Assembly: GCF_900291465.1 (NCBI RefSeq)
Contig: NZ_LT985808.1
Coordinates: 2,861,803 to 2,924,537, forward strand
Length of the DNA: 62,735 nucleotides
Direction of reading: 5' to 3'
Source of the DNA: Bacteroides sp. Marseille-P3684
GTDB taxonomy: Bacteria > Bacteroidota > Bacteroidia > Bacteroidales > Bacteroidaceae
Part shown: piece after piece, positions 44,207 through 54,308 of the stretch
Position numbering within the stretch: position 1 is the first letter of the stretch
How the letters are laid out: each line of letters opens with the position of its first letter
The notes under the pieces: model-generated
Seen by the model: only the letters and a program-made list of their open reading frames with translations
Database searches by the model: none
What the model was told of the DNA's origin: nothing
Position numbers and translations under genes: made by a program

Positions 44207-45043
44207 CTATTCTTTTGAAGTTAAAAACTTGATGTAGTTGCCCAGACAGTTCTTCAACATCTGGTCGACACCGTTGGAAGTGATGGTTCCGCCGGAGATA
44301 CCGTCAACCTGACAAGCCGGGTTCTCCACCTTGCCATGCTTCATCACGCCCAGCACGACCTTGTCGGCATCCAGTGCCTGCTTGCCGACGAACTGTCCTT
44401 TGAAGGCATCCGTGACAATCTCCGCACCCAAACCGGGAGTCTCACTGGCATGGGAGAAGTATACTCCATAGACGGAACTCTTGTCAGCGTTAAGTGCTAC
44501 GTAGCCCCACAAGGCTCCCCACAAACCTGTACCATATACAGGGATGACATACTTGGTCTCGCCTTCCACCTCGCAGACAAAGACGTGCAAGCGTCCGTGT
44601 TCCTTCACCTCCTTCTCGTAGGAAGTGGCAAAGTCCCGGTCATCCACCTTCTCATCGAGGCGGCCTTCGGCGTCCATCAGGCAGTCGGCCTTCACGTAAC
44701 GGGCATACTCGGCATTGACATCTTTCACACCGGTCACATGGAGGGCTGAAAGAATCTGCTTCTTGGTGTCCATCTTGATATTCTCATCCTGACGACTGCG
44801 GAGCGAAGAGTTGACAAATGCCAACAGGAACGCCACCACAATCACCATGACCGCAGCATATATTAATGTATAGACATTGCTGTTCGTATCTCTTTTCTTC
44901 TTGGCAGGCTTGGTGGGGTCCCCGGGCTGCTCTACCTCCTTGAACTGAGTAGCCGGCGCTTTGCATACCGGGCACTGGGAAGGAGCAGACTCACCTTCGT
45001 AGACATAGCCACAGACCTGACAAACAAATTTCTTTGTAGCCAT
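44207..45043 (-). CDS. nqrC: Na+-NQR subunit C with N-terminal rubredoxin domain
   Basis: A 278-residue fusion. Residues 1-40 form a rubredoxin-like zinc/iron site with two CxxC pairs, FVCQVCGYVYEG and SQCPVCKAP. A linker rich in Pro/Lys, one TM (residues of about 60-80) and the NqrC FMN-binding domain follow. The flavin is normally attached to Thr in an SGATxT motif; SGGTITSNG near residue 252 fits. Start chosen at MATKKFVC, 10 bases after the nqrB stop and preceded by AAAAGGAAT; the ATG ten codons earlier would overlap nqrB. Classical NqrC of about 260 residues lacks the rubredoxin part. Confidence 0.93.
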   Translation of the reverse strand: MATKKFVCQVCGYVYEGESAPSQCPVCKAPATQFKEVEQPGDPTKPAKKKRDTNSNVYTLIYAAVMVIVVAFLLAFVNSSLRSRQDENIKMDTKKQILSALHVTGVKDVNAEYARYVKADCLMDAEGRLDEKVDDRDFATSYEKEVKEHGRLHVFVCEVEGETKYVIPVYGTGLWGALWGYVALNADKSSVYGVYFSHASETPGLGAEIVTDAFKGQFVGKQALDADKVVLGVMKHGKVENPACQVDGISGGTITSNGVDQMLKNCLGNYIKFLTSKE

Positions 45044-45053
45044 ATTCCTTTTC

Positions 45054-46247
45054 TTATTTTTGGGTAGATACACGTTTCATTCTTCGGGAGATGTTGCCCT
45101 GCACCACACAATAGTCAATCAGCGGAGCAAAGACATTCATCAGCAGGATAGCCAGCATCATGCCTTCGGGATAACCCGGGTTCAGCACACGGATGATGAT
45201 GGCCATGGCACCAATCAGGAAACCATAAATATACTTACCGGTCTCCGTACGTGCGGAGGTCACCGGGTCGGTTGCCATGAACACGGCACCGAAACAGAAG
45301 CCTCCCAGGCACAGATGCTCGTACCAAGGCATGTGGGCCATGGCCGTGTCGATGCCCGACACGTTGAACAGTCCTGCGACAACAGCACCGCCCACAAATA
45401 CAGAGAGCATGGTCTTCCAGCTGGCAACACCCGTCCACAAGAGAATAACAGCACCGATAAGGATGGCGATCACACTGGTCTCACCGATAGAACCGGGGAT
45501 AAGACCGGTCACCATATCCCATGAGAACGGCGGGAAGGCATCGGCAGCCTTGGCGGTAGAAGCAATACCCAGCGAAGTGGCAGCAGTCATTCCGTCAACC
45601 GTCTGTCCCAAACCGAAAATGCTGTCGCCCGAGACCCAGACCGATTCACCCGACATCTTGGTCGGATAGGCAAAGAAAAGGAAAGCACGGGTTACCAGCG
45701 CCACATTGAACACGTTCATACCGGTACCACCAAAGACCTCCTTGGCAAAAATTACAGAGAAGGCTGTTGCAATCGCCAACATCCAAAGCGGACAGTCCAC
45801 GGGAACAATCATCGGAATCAAAATACCCGTGACCAGAATACCTTCATGGATTTCCTCGCCCTTCCATTGCGCCACGGCAAACTCAATGCCCAGTCCGACT
45901 ACATAGGACACAATAATCTTGGGCAACACGGCTAGCAGTCCATAGAAGAACATCTCCCAGAATCCGGCGGTCATCGGCGTCTGCGTAAACGCTGCGACAT
46001 GAGTAAAATGCTGGTATCCGACGTTGTACATGCCAAACAACAGGGCCGGCAGCAGAGCGATGACCACCAATATCATGATACGCTTGCTGTCAATCGCATC
46101 ATGAATATTCGTACCCGTACGCGATGTCGTGTGGGGGACGAACATAAATGTCTCCATACCATCGAAAAACGAATGGAGCGCATGCAGACGTCCACCCTTT
46201 TCAAAGTTGGGCTTTATCTTGTTTAAATAGTTTCTTAATCCTTTCAT
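45054..46247 (-). CDS. nqrB: Na+-NQR subunit B
   Basis: A 397-residue inner-membrane subunit with about ten TMs. It holds covalently bound FMN and riboflavin and forms the Na+ path. The flavinylation region DGMTAATSLG near residue 180 corresponds to the SGAT-type site of the family. The N-terminal cytoplasmic part is KGLRNYLNKIKPNFEKGGRL. It is 57 bases downstream of nqrA. Confidence 0.95.
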   Translation of the reverse strand: MKGLRNYLNKIKPNFEKGGRLHALHSFFDGMETFMFVPHTTSRTGTNIHDAIDSKRIMILVVIALLPALLFGMYNVGYQHFTHVAAFTQTPMTAGFWEMFFYGLLAVLPKIIVSYVVGLGIEFAVAQWKGEEIHEGILVTGILIPMIVPVDCPLWMLAIATAFSVIFAKEVFGGTGMNVFNVALVTRAFLFFAYPTKMSGESVWVSGDSIFGLGQTVDGMTAATSLGIASTAKAADAFPPFSWDMVTGLIPGSIGETSVIAILIGAVILLWTGVASWKTMLSVFVGGAVVAGLFNVSGIDTAMAHMPWYEHLCLGGFCFGAVFMATDPVTSARTETGKYIYGFLIGAMAIIIRVLNPGYPEGMMLAILLMNVFAPLIDYCVVQGNISRRMKRVSTQK

Positions 46248-46304
46248 ACGAATCTTTCTATCATTGAATATATGAATTGTCAGTCATTCCTATTGTCAAT
46301 TCTG

Positions 46305-47666
46305 TTACTCTCCTTCAATTTCCTGACGCAACAAATCCAAGCCTTCGCGTACGATGCGTTGCAGTTCCAGCTTCGACGAATCGACAAATTCACACAAAGC
46401 GAAGTCCTCGGGAGCCACTTCATAGATACCCAATGCCTCCATCCGCTCTATATCACCTGCCAGGATCGCCTTGATGAGGAACTCAGGCAGGATATCCATA
46501 GGCAGCACACGGTCGTATTCACCGGACATGATCATGTGACGTTCGCCTCCTTTCACACGGGCATCCAGCGTATATTCGCGCTTACGGCCGAACAACCAGC
46601 TGAAGTAGGCACGGCTTGTGCTGAAGTCATTCAGACGGGGACTGATCCAGCCGAAGAATTCATCGACATCACTTCCTTCGGGAATGACAGTCACCTGCGT
46701 CGAGTGCGCACCCAGGAAGCCATCGGCTGTTGTCGGATGTCCCGTCAGCACGTTTCCATCAATGACACGAACCACACGGTCTCCCAGAACAACACGACCT
46801 TTCAGCAGCGTGGACAACTGTGCACCCACTTTCATACGGACGTACGCCGGAGTCGTTACCTCGGAACCGGCCAGGACAATCGTACGGGTCAGGTCCACAT
46901 GTCCGGTCCGCAAGGTACGTCCGATGAAAATCACATCTTCCGCTCCCAGCGTCCACACCTGTTCGCCTTTGTTGATCGGGTCCACATGGTGAATCTGTAT
47001 ACCAACATTGCCTGCGGGATGCGGTCCGTCGAATACATGGACACGCACATTCTTGGCATTTCTCAAAGCCGGACTCTGCTGACGGACGCTGACACCCAAA
47101 TGCACCGGTGCCAGACATGCCAACACATCCAGACCGGACTGGAAGTCTGCCTCCTGCCCCTTCAACACAAATTCAAAATCAGGAGCCAAAGGCTTCGAGT
47201 CAAAAGCCGACACGAAAATAGCTTTGGGATGGTTGTCCGGAGATGCCGTAATGTCATAAGACCGCTGACGGAAGAAGGCAAAAAGACCCGTACGCATCAG
47301 CCATGCCTTTGCATCATCAGCCTTCATGCGTGACACATCAGGACGTTCAAACTCCACATACTCCTGCCGGGAGTCAGCTTGCACACGGATACTCAGTACC
47401 CGACGGCGCTCGCCACGATCCACACCCAGTACCGTGCCGCTCACAGGCGACACAAAATTCACCTCAGGATGGTTCTTGTCTACGAACAGCGGCTCTCCGG
47501 CTTTCACAGCATCACCTTCATGCACGGTCACTTTCGGCATGATGCCGGTGAAATCGGCAGGCATCAACGCATATACCTCCGGCTCGTCTACACGGAGTAT
47601 TTCCGGCGCAGGTTTACCCTTCAGGTTGATGTCAAGCCCCTTTCGCAGTTTGATAACATTTGCCAT
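46305..47666 (-). CDS. nqrA: Na+-NQR subunit A
   Basis: A 453-residue cytoplasmic subunit and first gene of the operon. The N-terminal IKLRKGLDINLKGKPAPEI and the barrel-sandwich segment VHEGDAVKAGEPLFVDKNHP are typical. NqrA has been linked to ubiquinone binding in Vibrio; in Bacteroidales the quinone is menaquinone. The long gap upstream (47667-48056) holds its promoter and the carB terminator. Confidence 0.95.
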   Translation of the reverse strand: MANVIKLRKGLDINLKGKPAPEILRVDEPEVYALMPADFTGIMPKVTVHEGDAVKAGEPLFVDKNHPEVNFVSPVSGTVLGVDRGERRRVLSIRVQADSRQEYVEFERPDVSRMKADDAKAWLMRTGLFAFFRQRSYDITASPDNHPKAIFVSAFDSKPLAPDFEFVLKGQEADFQSGLDVLACLAPVHLGVSVRQQSPALRNAKNVRVHVFDGPHPAGNVGIQIHHVDPINKGEQVWTLGAEDVIFIGRTLRTGHVDLTRTIVLAGSEVTTPAYVRMKVGAQLSTLLKGRVVLGDRVVRVIDGNVLTGHPTTADGFLGAHSTQVTVIPEGSDVDEFFGWISPRLNDFSTSRAYFSWLFGRKREYTLDARVKGGERHMIMSGEYDRVLPMDILPEFLIKAILAGDIERMEALGIYEVAPEDFALCEFVDSSKLELQRIVREGLDLLRQEIEGE

Positions 47667-47768
47667 ATACTACTTATATATTATTAGATGATTCTCTCCA
47701 ATTGTAGTTCAAAAGTATTTACCGCCATCCGGCAAAGCTTTCCTAAGAATCTGTCAGACAGGGTGCCA

Positions 47769-47776
47769 CAAAGATA
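47769..47776 (-). promoter_or_regulatory. Promoter -7 box of the nqr operon
   Basis: TATCTTTG on the minus strand, 102 bases upstream of the nqrA ATG. This leaves a leader of about 95 bases with no obvious riboswitch fold. Confidence 0.6.
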
Positions 47777-47983
47777 CGATTATTCTTCCCTTCTACGATA
47801 AGACTTGGCTGTAAAAAGTGACACCCCTGCGTACCGTGTTCGTTAACAGATGAACAAAAAAACATGCGGTCCCCGATTTTGAAAACTCAATGTAGCAGAA
47901 ACGCATTTCTGCCTTCTTGCCGGTTCTTGCCTGCATTTTCAGCCTCAAAGAGTCCGTTTGTAAAGATTACAGATTAAAAGTCA

Positions 47984-48021
47984 GAAGGCCGCCTTCCCCA
48001 CCATCGGGAAAGGCAGCCTTC
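47984..48021 (-). terminator. Terminator of the glmS-purF-carAB operon
   Basis: GAAGGCTGCCTTTCCC pairs with GGGGAAGGCGGCCTTC around a short loop. On the minus strand it lies 35 bases after the carB stop and is followed by TGACTTTTAATC. Confidence 0.7.
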
Positions 48022-48056
48022 AGCTTACCAATATCTGAAATTAAGAAATTACCGGC

Positions 48057-51000
48057 TTATTTGTATTCTGACCAGCTCTTGATGGCAATGTCGTTTACAT
48101 CCAGCGTACAGAACGCATTGATGAAGGCACTTGCCAGACGGGCATTGGTAATCAGAGGTATATTCAAGTCGATAGCTGCACGGCGGATCTTGTAGCCGTT
48201 GGTCAGCTCACCTGCCGTCAGGTTCTTCGGAATGTTCACCACCATGTCTATTTCCTTGTTGTGAAGCATCTCCAATGCCTGAGGTTTGGCTTCAGGCTCG
48301 CTCGGCCAGTGTACCAGTGTATTCTCGATGCCGTTCTCGGTCAGGAAACGCGATGTGCCACCGGTAGCGAAGAGGTTGTAGCCCTTCTTCTTGAGCATGC
48401 GGGCTGCATCGAGCATGTCAACCTTCTGCTTGGCTGTTCCGGTAGACAGAAGGATGTTCTTTGCCGGGATGCGTTGGCCTACAGAGAGCATGGCAGTAAG
48501 CACTGCGCTGGCTGAATCGTCTCCCAAGCAACCGACTTCACCGGTAGAAGCCATATCGACACCCAGCACCGGGTCGGCTTTCTGCAGACGGTTGAACGAG
48601 AACTGCGAAGCCTTGATGCCGACATAGTCAAGGTCGAAGAGGCTCTTCTCCGGCTTCTCGACAGGCAGACCCAACATCACACGGGTAGCCAGTTCGATGA
48701 GGTTGATCTTAAGCACCTTGCTGACGAAGGGGAAACTGCGCGAAGCACGAAGGTTACATTCGATCACCTTGATGTCGTTCTCACGGGCGAGGAACTGAAT
48801 ATTGAACGGTCCGGAGATATGCAGTTCTTTGGCAATCTGACGGGAGATACGCTTGATGCGGCGCACGGTCTCCACATAGAGCTTCTGGGGCGGGAACTGG
48901 ATGGTGGCATCGCCCGAGTGCACACCGGCATATTCAATGTGCTCGCTGATGGCATAGGCAATGATTTCACCGTCCTTTGCTACCGCATCCATCTCAACCT
49001 CCTTGGCGTGCTCGATAAAGGAGCTGACTACCACGGGATGCTTCTTCGATACATTGGCTGCCAACTGGAGGAAGCGCTCCAGCTCTTCCTGGTTGGAGCA
49101 GACATTCATGGCTGCACCGGAAAGCACATAGGAAGGACGCACCAATACGGGGAATCCGACCTTGTCAATGAAGGCATTGATATCTTCCATCGAGGTCAGG
49201 GCACTCCATTCAGGCTGGTCCACTCCGATGCGGTCAAGCATGGCAGAGAACTTGTCGCGGTCCTCCGCATTATCGATGCTCTTGGCAGAGGTTCCGAGGA
49301 TATTGACATGTTCGCCGTCAAGGCGCATGGCCAGGTTGTTCGGAATCTGTCCACCCGTAGACACGATGACTCCGTGGGGATTCTCCAGTTCGATGATATC
49401 CATCACACGTTCAAAGGTCAGTTCATCGAAATAGAGTCGGTCGCACATATCATAGTCCGTAGACACGGTCTCCGGGTTGTAGTTGATCATCACACTGCGG
49501 TAACCCTCCTTGCGAATCGTGTTGAGCGCCTGTACACCACACCAGTCAAATTCCACGGACGAACCGATGCGGTAAGCTCCCGAACCCAATACAATGATGG
49601 AGCGGCGGTCTCCCAGATAGTTCACGTCATTTCCGACACCGCTATAAGTCAGGTAGAGGTAGTTGGTCTGTGCAGGATATTCGGCTGCCAGCGTATCAAT
49701 CTGCTTCACCACCGGCACAATGCCCAGACTCTTGCGGTAGGCACGCACCTGGTTGATGGCTTGTTCGATGTCCATATCTTTCTCCAGTCCGATTGCACGT
49801 CCGACCTGGAAATCAGAGAAGCCCTGTACCTTCGCTCTACGGAGCAGTGTGGCATCCAGCTTGTCCAGAGAGCCGACGGCATGCAGCTCCTTCGAGGTGT
49901 TCATGATGTTCATGAGCTTCTGCAGGAACCACTTGTCAATCTTCGTCAGGTCATGAATCTGGTCGATGGTGTATCCGGCACGCATCGCCTTGCTGATGAC
50001 AAATATACGGTTGTCGGTCGGTTCACGCAGTGCCTTGTCGACATCGGGAATCACCAGCTCCTTGTTCTCCACAAAACCGTGCATGCCTTGCCCGATCATG
50101 CGGAGTCCCTTCTGGATGGCTTCTTCAAACGTACGACCGATGGCCATGACCTCACCCACGGATTTCATGGATGAACCCAGCTCGCGGTCTACACCACGGA
50201 ACTTGCCCAGGTCCCAACGCGGAATCTTGCAGACCACATAGTCCAATGCCGGCTCGAAGAATGCCGAAGTCGTCTTGGTCACAGAGTTCTTCAAGTCGAA
50301 CAGGCCGTAACCCAATCCCAACTTGGCTGCCACGAAAGCCAACGGATAACCGGTCGCCTTGGATGCCAATGCCGATGAACGGCTCAGACGGGCGTTCACC
50401 TCAATCACCCGGTAATCTTCCGACTCGGGGTCGAAAGCATACTGCACATTACATTCACCCACAATACCGATGTGGCGGATGATGCGGATGGCAAGCTCAC
50501 GCAGTTTATGGTATTCCTTGTTTGTCAACGTCTGGGAAGGAGCAATCACGATGGACTCGCCGGTGTGGATACCCAGCGGGTCGAAGTTCTCCATGTTGCA
50601 GACCGTGATGCAGTTGTCGTAACGGTCACGCACCACTTCATACTCGATTTCCTTCCAACCGCGGAGCGATTTCTCCACCAGTACCTGGGGAGAGAAAGAG
50701 AAAGCCTTCTCTACCAACACGTTCAGTTCTTCCTCATTGTCGCAGAAGCCGGAACCCAGACCTCCCAGAGCGTAGGCTGCACGTACGATGACGGGATAAC
50801 CCAGCTCACGGGCTGCACGGCGTGCGTCCTCGGCATTCTCCACCGCCTCGCTCTTGATTGTCTTCACCTGGATCTCATCCAGCTTCTTCACAAAAAGCTC
50901 GCGGTCTTCCGTGTCGATGATAGCCTGTACGGGAGTACCCAGCACGCGCACATTGTATTTCTCCAGAATGCCACCCTTATAGAGCTGCACACCGCAGTTC

Positions 51001-51281
51001 AAGGCCGTTTGTCCGCCAAAGGAGAGGAGGATACCGTCGGGACGTTCCTTCTGGATGACTTTCTCCACAAAGAACGGAGTGACCGGCAAGAAGTAAATCT
51101 GGTCTGCCACACCTTCACTGGTTTGCACCGTCGCAATGTTCGGATTGATCAGCACCGTGTGGATGCCTTCTTCTTTCAAAGCCTTCAGCGCTTGTGAACC
51201 GGAGTAGTCAAATTCGCCGGCCTCACCAATCTTGAGCGCACCCGAACCTAAGAGCAATACTTTCTTTATATTTTCTTTCAT
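48057..51281 (-). CDS. carB: Carbamoyl-phosphate synthase large subunit
   Basis: A 1074-residue synthetase making carbamoyl phosphate from bicarbonate, ammonia (tunnelled from CarA) and two ATP, for arginine and pyrimidine synthesis. Two homologous ATP-grasp halves are visible, opening with KVLLLGSGALKIGEAGEFDY and IIVLGSGAYRIGSSVEFDW. The C-terminal MGS-like allosteric domain (about 940-1074) includes GYNLFATGGTSRFL. The length matches the family. It is the last gene of the operon, 20 bases behind carA. Confidence 0.97.
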   Translation of the reverse strand: MKENIKKVLLLGSGALKIGEAGEFDYSGSQALKALKEEGIHTVLINPNIATVQTSEGVADQIYFLPVTPFFVEKVIQKERPDGILLSFGGQTALNCGVQLYKGGILEKYNVRVLGTPVQAIIDTEDRELFVKKLDEIQVKTIKSEAVENAEDARRAARELGYPVIVRAAYALGGLGSGFCDNEEELNVLVEKAFSFSPQVLVEKSLRGWKEIEYEVVRDRYDNCITVCNMENFDPLGIHTGESIVIAPSQTLTNKEYHKLRELAIRIIRHIGIVGECNVQYAFDPESEDYRVIEVNARLSRSSALASKATGYPLAFVAAKLGLGYGLFDLKNSVTKTTSAFFEPALDYVVCKIPRWDLGKFRGVDRELGSSMKSVGEVMAIGRTFEEAIQKGLRMIGQGMHGFVENKELVIPDVDKALREPTDNRIFVISKAMRAGYTIDQIHDLTKIDKWFLQKLMNIMNTSKELHAVGSLDKLDATLLRRAKVQGFSDFQVGRAIGLEKDMDIEQAINQVRAYRKSLGIVPVVKQIDTLAAEYPAQTNYLYLTYSGVGNDVNYLGDRRSIIVLGSGAYRIGSSVEFDWCGVQALNTIRKEGYRSVMINYNPETVSTDYDMCDRLYFDELTFERVMDIIELENPHGVIVSTGGQIPNNLAMRLDGEHVNILGTSAKSIDNAEDRDKFSAMLDRIGVDQPEWSALTSMEDINAFIDKVGFPVLVRPSYVLSGAAMNVCSNQEELERFLQLAANVSKKHPVVVSSFIEHAKEVEMDAVAKDGEIIAYAISEHIEYAGVHSGDATIQFPPQKLYVETVRRIKRISRQIAKELHISGPFNIQFLARENDIKVIECNLRASRSFPFVSKVLKINLIELATRVMLGLPVEKPEKSLFDLDYVGIKASQFSFNRLQKADPVLGVDMASTGEVGCLGDDSASAVLTAMLSVGQRIPAKNILLSTGTAKQKVDMLDAARMLKKKGYNLFATGGTSRFLTENGIENTLVHWPSEPEAKPQALEMLHNKEIDMVVNIPKNLTAGELTNGYKIRRAAIDLNIPLITNARLASAFINAFCTLDVNDIAIKSWSEYK

Positions 51282-51301
51282 GATCGTTTTCTAATTAAGG
51301 A

Positions 51302-52378
51302 TTAAAGGAGTTTCACAAAATCATCGAAAAGGAACTCGGTGTCGGTCGGTCCACTGGCTGCTTCCGGATGGAACTGTGCCGAGAACCAAGGTTTCGACTT
51401 GTGACGGATACCCTCATTGGAGCCATCGTTCATGTTGATGAAGAGCGGTTCCCAGTCAGCCCCCAACGTATTGTTGTCCACTGCATAGCCGTGATTCTGA
51501 CTGGTGATGAAACACTGGTTGGTCCCGACCTTGCGCACCGGTTGGTTGTGGCTGCGGTGACCATACTTCAGCTTATAGATTTTAGCGCCGCCCGCCTTGG
51601 AGAGCAGCTGGTTGCCCATACAGATACCAAAGATAGGTTTGTCGGAAAGGCTCATCGCCTTGCGGATGTTCTGTACAGCCTCATCGCACGTATCCGGGTC
51701 ACCGGGTCCGTTCGAGATGAAGAGTCCGTCGTACTCCAACGCCGTGAAATCATAGTTCCAGGGCACCCGGATGACTTCCACATCCCGTTTGAGCAGGCAG
51801 CGGATAATGTTTGACTTCACACCGCAATCCACCAGCACGACCTTCTTCTTGCCGGCTCCCTCGTTGTAACGCACTACCTCTTTGCATGAAACCTTGTCTA
51901 CATAGTTGATGCCGCTGTACTGTGCTTCAGGGATGTTGTCGGGTTCATCGTCAAAGACAATCTTACCCATCATCACACCGTGCTCGCGCAGCACTTTGGT
52001 CAGCTCACGGGTGTCGATGCCCGTGATGCCGGGAACTCCCTCGCGCTTCAGCCAGTCAGCCAGACTCTCCACAGCGTTCCAATGGCTGTACTCATAGCTG
52101 TAATCGCTCACAATGATAGCTTCCGCATGGATTTTCTCACTCTCCATGAAGGTTGGCAGTCCATTGGGTTCAAAGGTAAACGGCGGCACACCGTAGTTAC
52201 CGACCAAGGGATAAGTCAGCGTCATTAACTGCCCTGCATACGAGGGGTCTGTAAGACTTTCCGGATAGCCTGTCATGGCGGTGTTGAAGACTACTTCGCC
52301 GGCAACAGGCTTTTCATAACCGAATGATGTTCCGTGGAAGCGGGTTCCATCATCGAGGATTAGTGTTACATTTCTCAT
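51302..52378 (-). CDS. carA: Carbamoyl-phosphate synthase small subunit
   Basis: A 358-residue glutamine amidotransferase (class I) subunit. The N-terminal part begins NVTLILDDGTRFHGTSFGYE. The C-terminal GATase has its nucleophile Cys in PIFGICMGNQLLSKAGGAKI and the His/Glu pair in SAQFHPEAASGP. The nucleophile elbow reads GICMGNQ rather than the GICLGHQ of enterobacteria; the Cys, His and Glu are all kept. It is 27 bases behind purF and 20 before carB. Confidence 0.96.
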   Translation of the reverse strand: MRNVTLILDDGTRFHGTSFGYEKPVAGEVVFNTAMTGYPESLTDPSYAGQLMTLTYPLVGNYGVPPFTFEPNGLPTFMESEKIHAEAIIVSDYSYEYSHWNAVESLADWLKREGVPGITGIDTRELTKVLREHGVMMGKIVFDDEPDNIPEAQYSGINYVDKVSCKEVVRYNEGAGKKKVVLVDCGVKSNIIRCLLKRDVEVIRVPWNYDFTALEYDGLFISNGPGDPDTCDEAVQNIRKAMSLSDKPIFGICMGNQLLSKAGGAKIYKLKYGHRSHNQPVRKVGTNQCFITSQNHGYAVDNNTLGADWEPLFINMNDGSNEGIRHKSKPWFSAQFHPEAASGPTDTEFLFDDFVKLL

Positions 52379-52405
52379 TTCAGATAGATATGTTATTATT
52401 CTTAA

Positions 52406-54292
52406 TTAGAACTGATATACTTTTTCAATATAATTGATGAAGGCCTGGTTGAGCTGGCGCACACCGCCGGGTGTCGGATAGTCACCGCTGAAGTACCAGT
52501 CCCCGGTATGGTCGGGACAGGCTGCATGCAGTCCTTCCAGTGTCTGATAGACAATCTCCACCTTAGCATGAATGCCTTCGCCCTTGGTCAGCATCTCCAC
52601 CATCTTGTTTGAGATTTCCTCATCGGTGAACGGCTCATAGATTTCCTTGACATAGTTCACCATCTTTTCTTTCGGCAGATGTTCCTGTGCCTTCGACTTC
52701 TTGTAAGCACGTTCGATGACGTCGCGCATGCCACGGTCTTCCAGCAGCTCCATCGCCGCACGGAAGGCAATGAACTCGCTCATCTTTGCCATATCGATGC
52801 CGTAGTAGTCCGGATAACGCACCTGAGGCGACGACGAGACGATGACAATCTTCTTCGGATGCAACCGGTCAAGAATATTTATGATACTCTGTTTCAGGGT
52901 TGTTCCGCGCACGATGCTGTCATCGATAATCACCAGATTGTCCTGATAAGGCACCAGACTGCCGTAGGTGATGTCATAGACGTGGGCAGCCAAATCATTG
53001 CGGCTGTTGCCTTCGGCTATAAAGGTACGCAATTTTATGTCTTTTATGGCAACTTTCTCGCTCCGAATGCGCATGGAAAGTATGCGATCCAGCTCACTCC
53101 GTGTCGGACGGTGCCCCAAAGCCTCGATTTCCTTTATCTTGAGATGGTTCAGATAGGTATCAAAACCGTCGAGCATACCGTAGAAGGCGACCTCTGCCGT
53201 GTTGGGGATATAGGAGAACACGGTGTGTTCCACATCATGGTTGACCGCTTTCAGGATGGGGTCCACGAGACGACGGCCCAGTTCCTTGCGTTCGTTGTAG
53301 ATGTCCTTGTCGCTGCCCCGGCTGAAATAGATGCGTTCAAACGTACATTGCTTTTCTTCCTTGGGCTGGTTGATCTGCTCCACGCGCATCTCTCCCCGTT
53401 TGTTGACCAGCACGGCCTGTCCGGGACGCAGCTCGTGGACCTCCTCTACCGGGACGTTCAGGGCTGTCTGGATTACCGGACGTTCGGAAGCCAGGACAAT
53501 GATTTCATCATCCTTGTACCAGAAAGCCGGACGGATTCCCCACGGGTCACGCAGGGCAAACGACTCGCCGCTGCCTGTCAGTCCGCAAATGACATAACCT
53601 CCATCCCACTCCTTGCTTGACGTACGGATGACATTCGTCAGGTCGATGTGGTCCTCGATGGCATGCGTCAGGTCGAGTCCGGTCCTTCCTTCCGCCTTGT
53701 ATTGCTGGTAGAGCCGCTCCACTTCCCGGTCGAGCCGGTGGCCGACCTGCTCAAGCATGATGTAAGTGTCGGAATAGATGCGGGGATGCTGTCCGTCGGC
53801 TGTGAGACGGGCAAATATTTCATCGACATTCGTCAGGTTGAAGTTTCCGCAGAGCAACAGGTTCTTTGCCCGCCAGTTGTTCCGGCGAAGGAACGGGTGG
53901 ACATAAGAAAGACCACTTTTACCGGTAGTCGAATACCTCAAGTGGCCCATATAGGTTTCCCCGGCAAAAGGCAGATAACGCTGCGCATAGTCGGCATCGT
54001 GCAACTGTTCGGGGGTCAAATCCTTGAAATGACTTTGGACGGACGCGAATATCTCCGTAATCGCCCCCGTGCCCAAAGCCCGCTCTCGAAACATATATTC
54101 TTCGCCGGGTTCGGCCTTCTGTTTCACGCAAGCCAAACCCGCTCCCTCTTGTCCGCGGTTGTGTTGTTTCTCCATCATCAGATAGAGTTTGTTCAAACCG
54201 TACATCCACGTACCATACTTCTCCTGGTAGTAGCTCAACGGTTTGAGCAAACGTATCATGACGACACCACATTCATGTTTCAGCTGTTCCAT
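52406..54292 (-). CDS. purF: Amidophosphoribosyltransferase
   Basis: A 628-residue enzyme making 5-phosphoribosylamine from PRPP and glutamine, the first step of purine synthesis. The class II GATase domain begins MEQLKHECGVVMI, so the nucleophile is Cys8 after removal of a seven-residue propeptide. HNRGQEGAGL and YMGHLRYSTTG are the expected glutamine-site segments. The PRPP-binding motif VIIDDSIVRGTT is near residue 455. The protein is longer than E. coli PurF (505), the usual form in Bacteroidales. It is 16 bases behind glmS. Confidence 0.95.
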   Translation of the reverse strand: MEQLKHECGVVMIRLLKPLSYYQEKYGTWMYGLNKLYLMMEKQHNRGQEGAGLACVKQKAEPGEEYMFRERALGTGAITEIFASVQSHFKDLTPEQLHDADYAQRYLPFAGETYMGHLRYSTTGKSGLSYVHPFLRRNNWRAKNLLLCGNFNLTNVDEIFARLTADGQHPRIYSDTYIMLEQVGHRLDREVERLYQQYKAEGRTGLDLTHAIEDHIDLTNVIRTSSKEWDGGYVICGLTGSGESFALRDPWGIRPAFWYKDDEIIVLASERPVIQTALNVPVEEVHELRPGQAVLVNKRGEMRVEQINQPKEEKQCTFERIYFSRGSDKDIYNERKELGRRLVDPILKAVNHDVEHTVFSYIPNTAEVAFYGMLDGFDTYLNHLKIKEIEALGHRPTRSELDRILSMRIRSEKVAIKDIKLRTFIAEGNSRNDLAAHVYDITYGSLVPYQDNLVIIDDSIVRGTTLKQSIINILDRLHPKKIVIVSSSPQVRYPDYYGIDMAKMSEFIAFRAAMELLEDRGMRDVIERAYKKSKAQEHLPKEKMVNYVKEIYEPFTDEEISNKMVEMLTKGEGIHAKVEIVYQTLEGLHAACPDHTGDWYFSGDYPTPGGVRQLNQAFINYIEKVYQF

Positions 54293-54308
54293 TTGTATTG
54301 TGTTTGAA

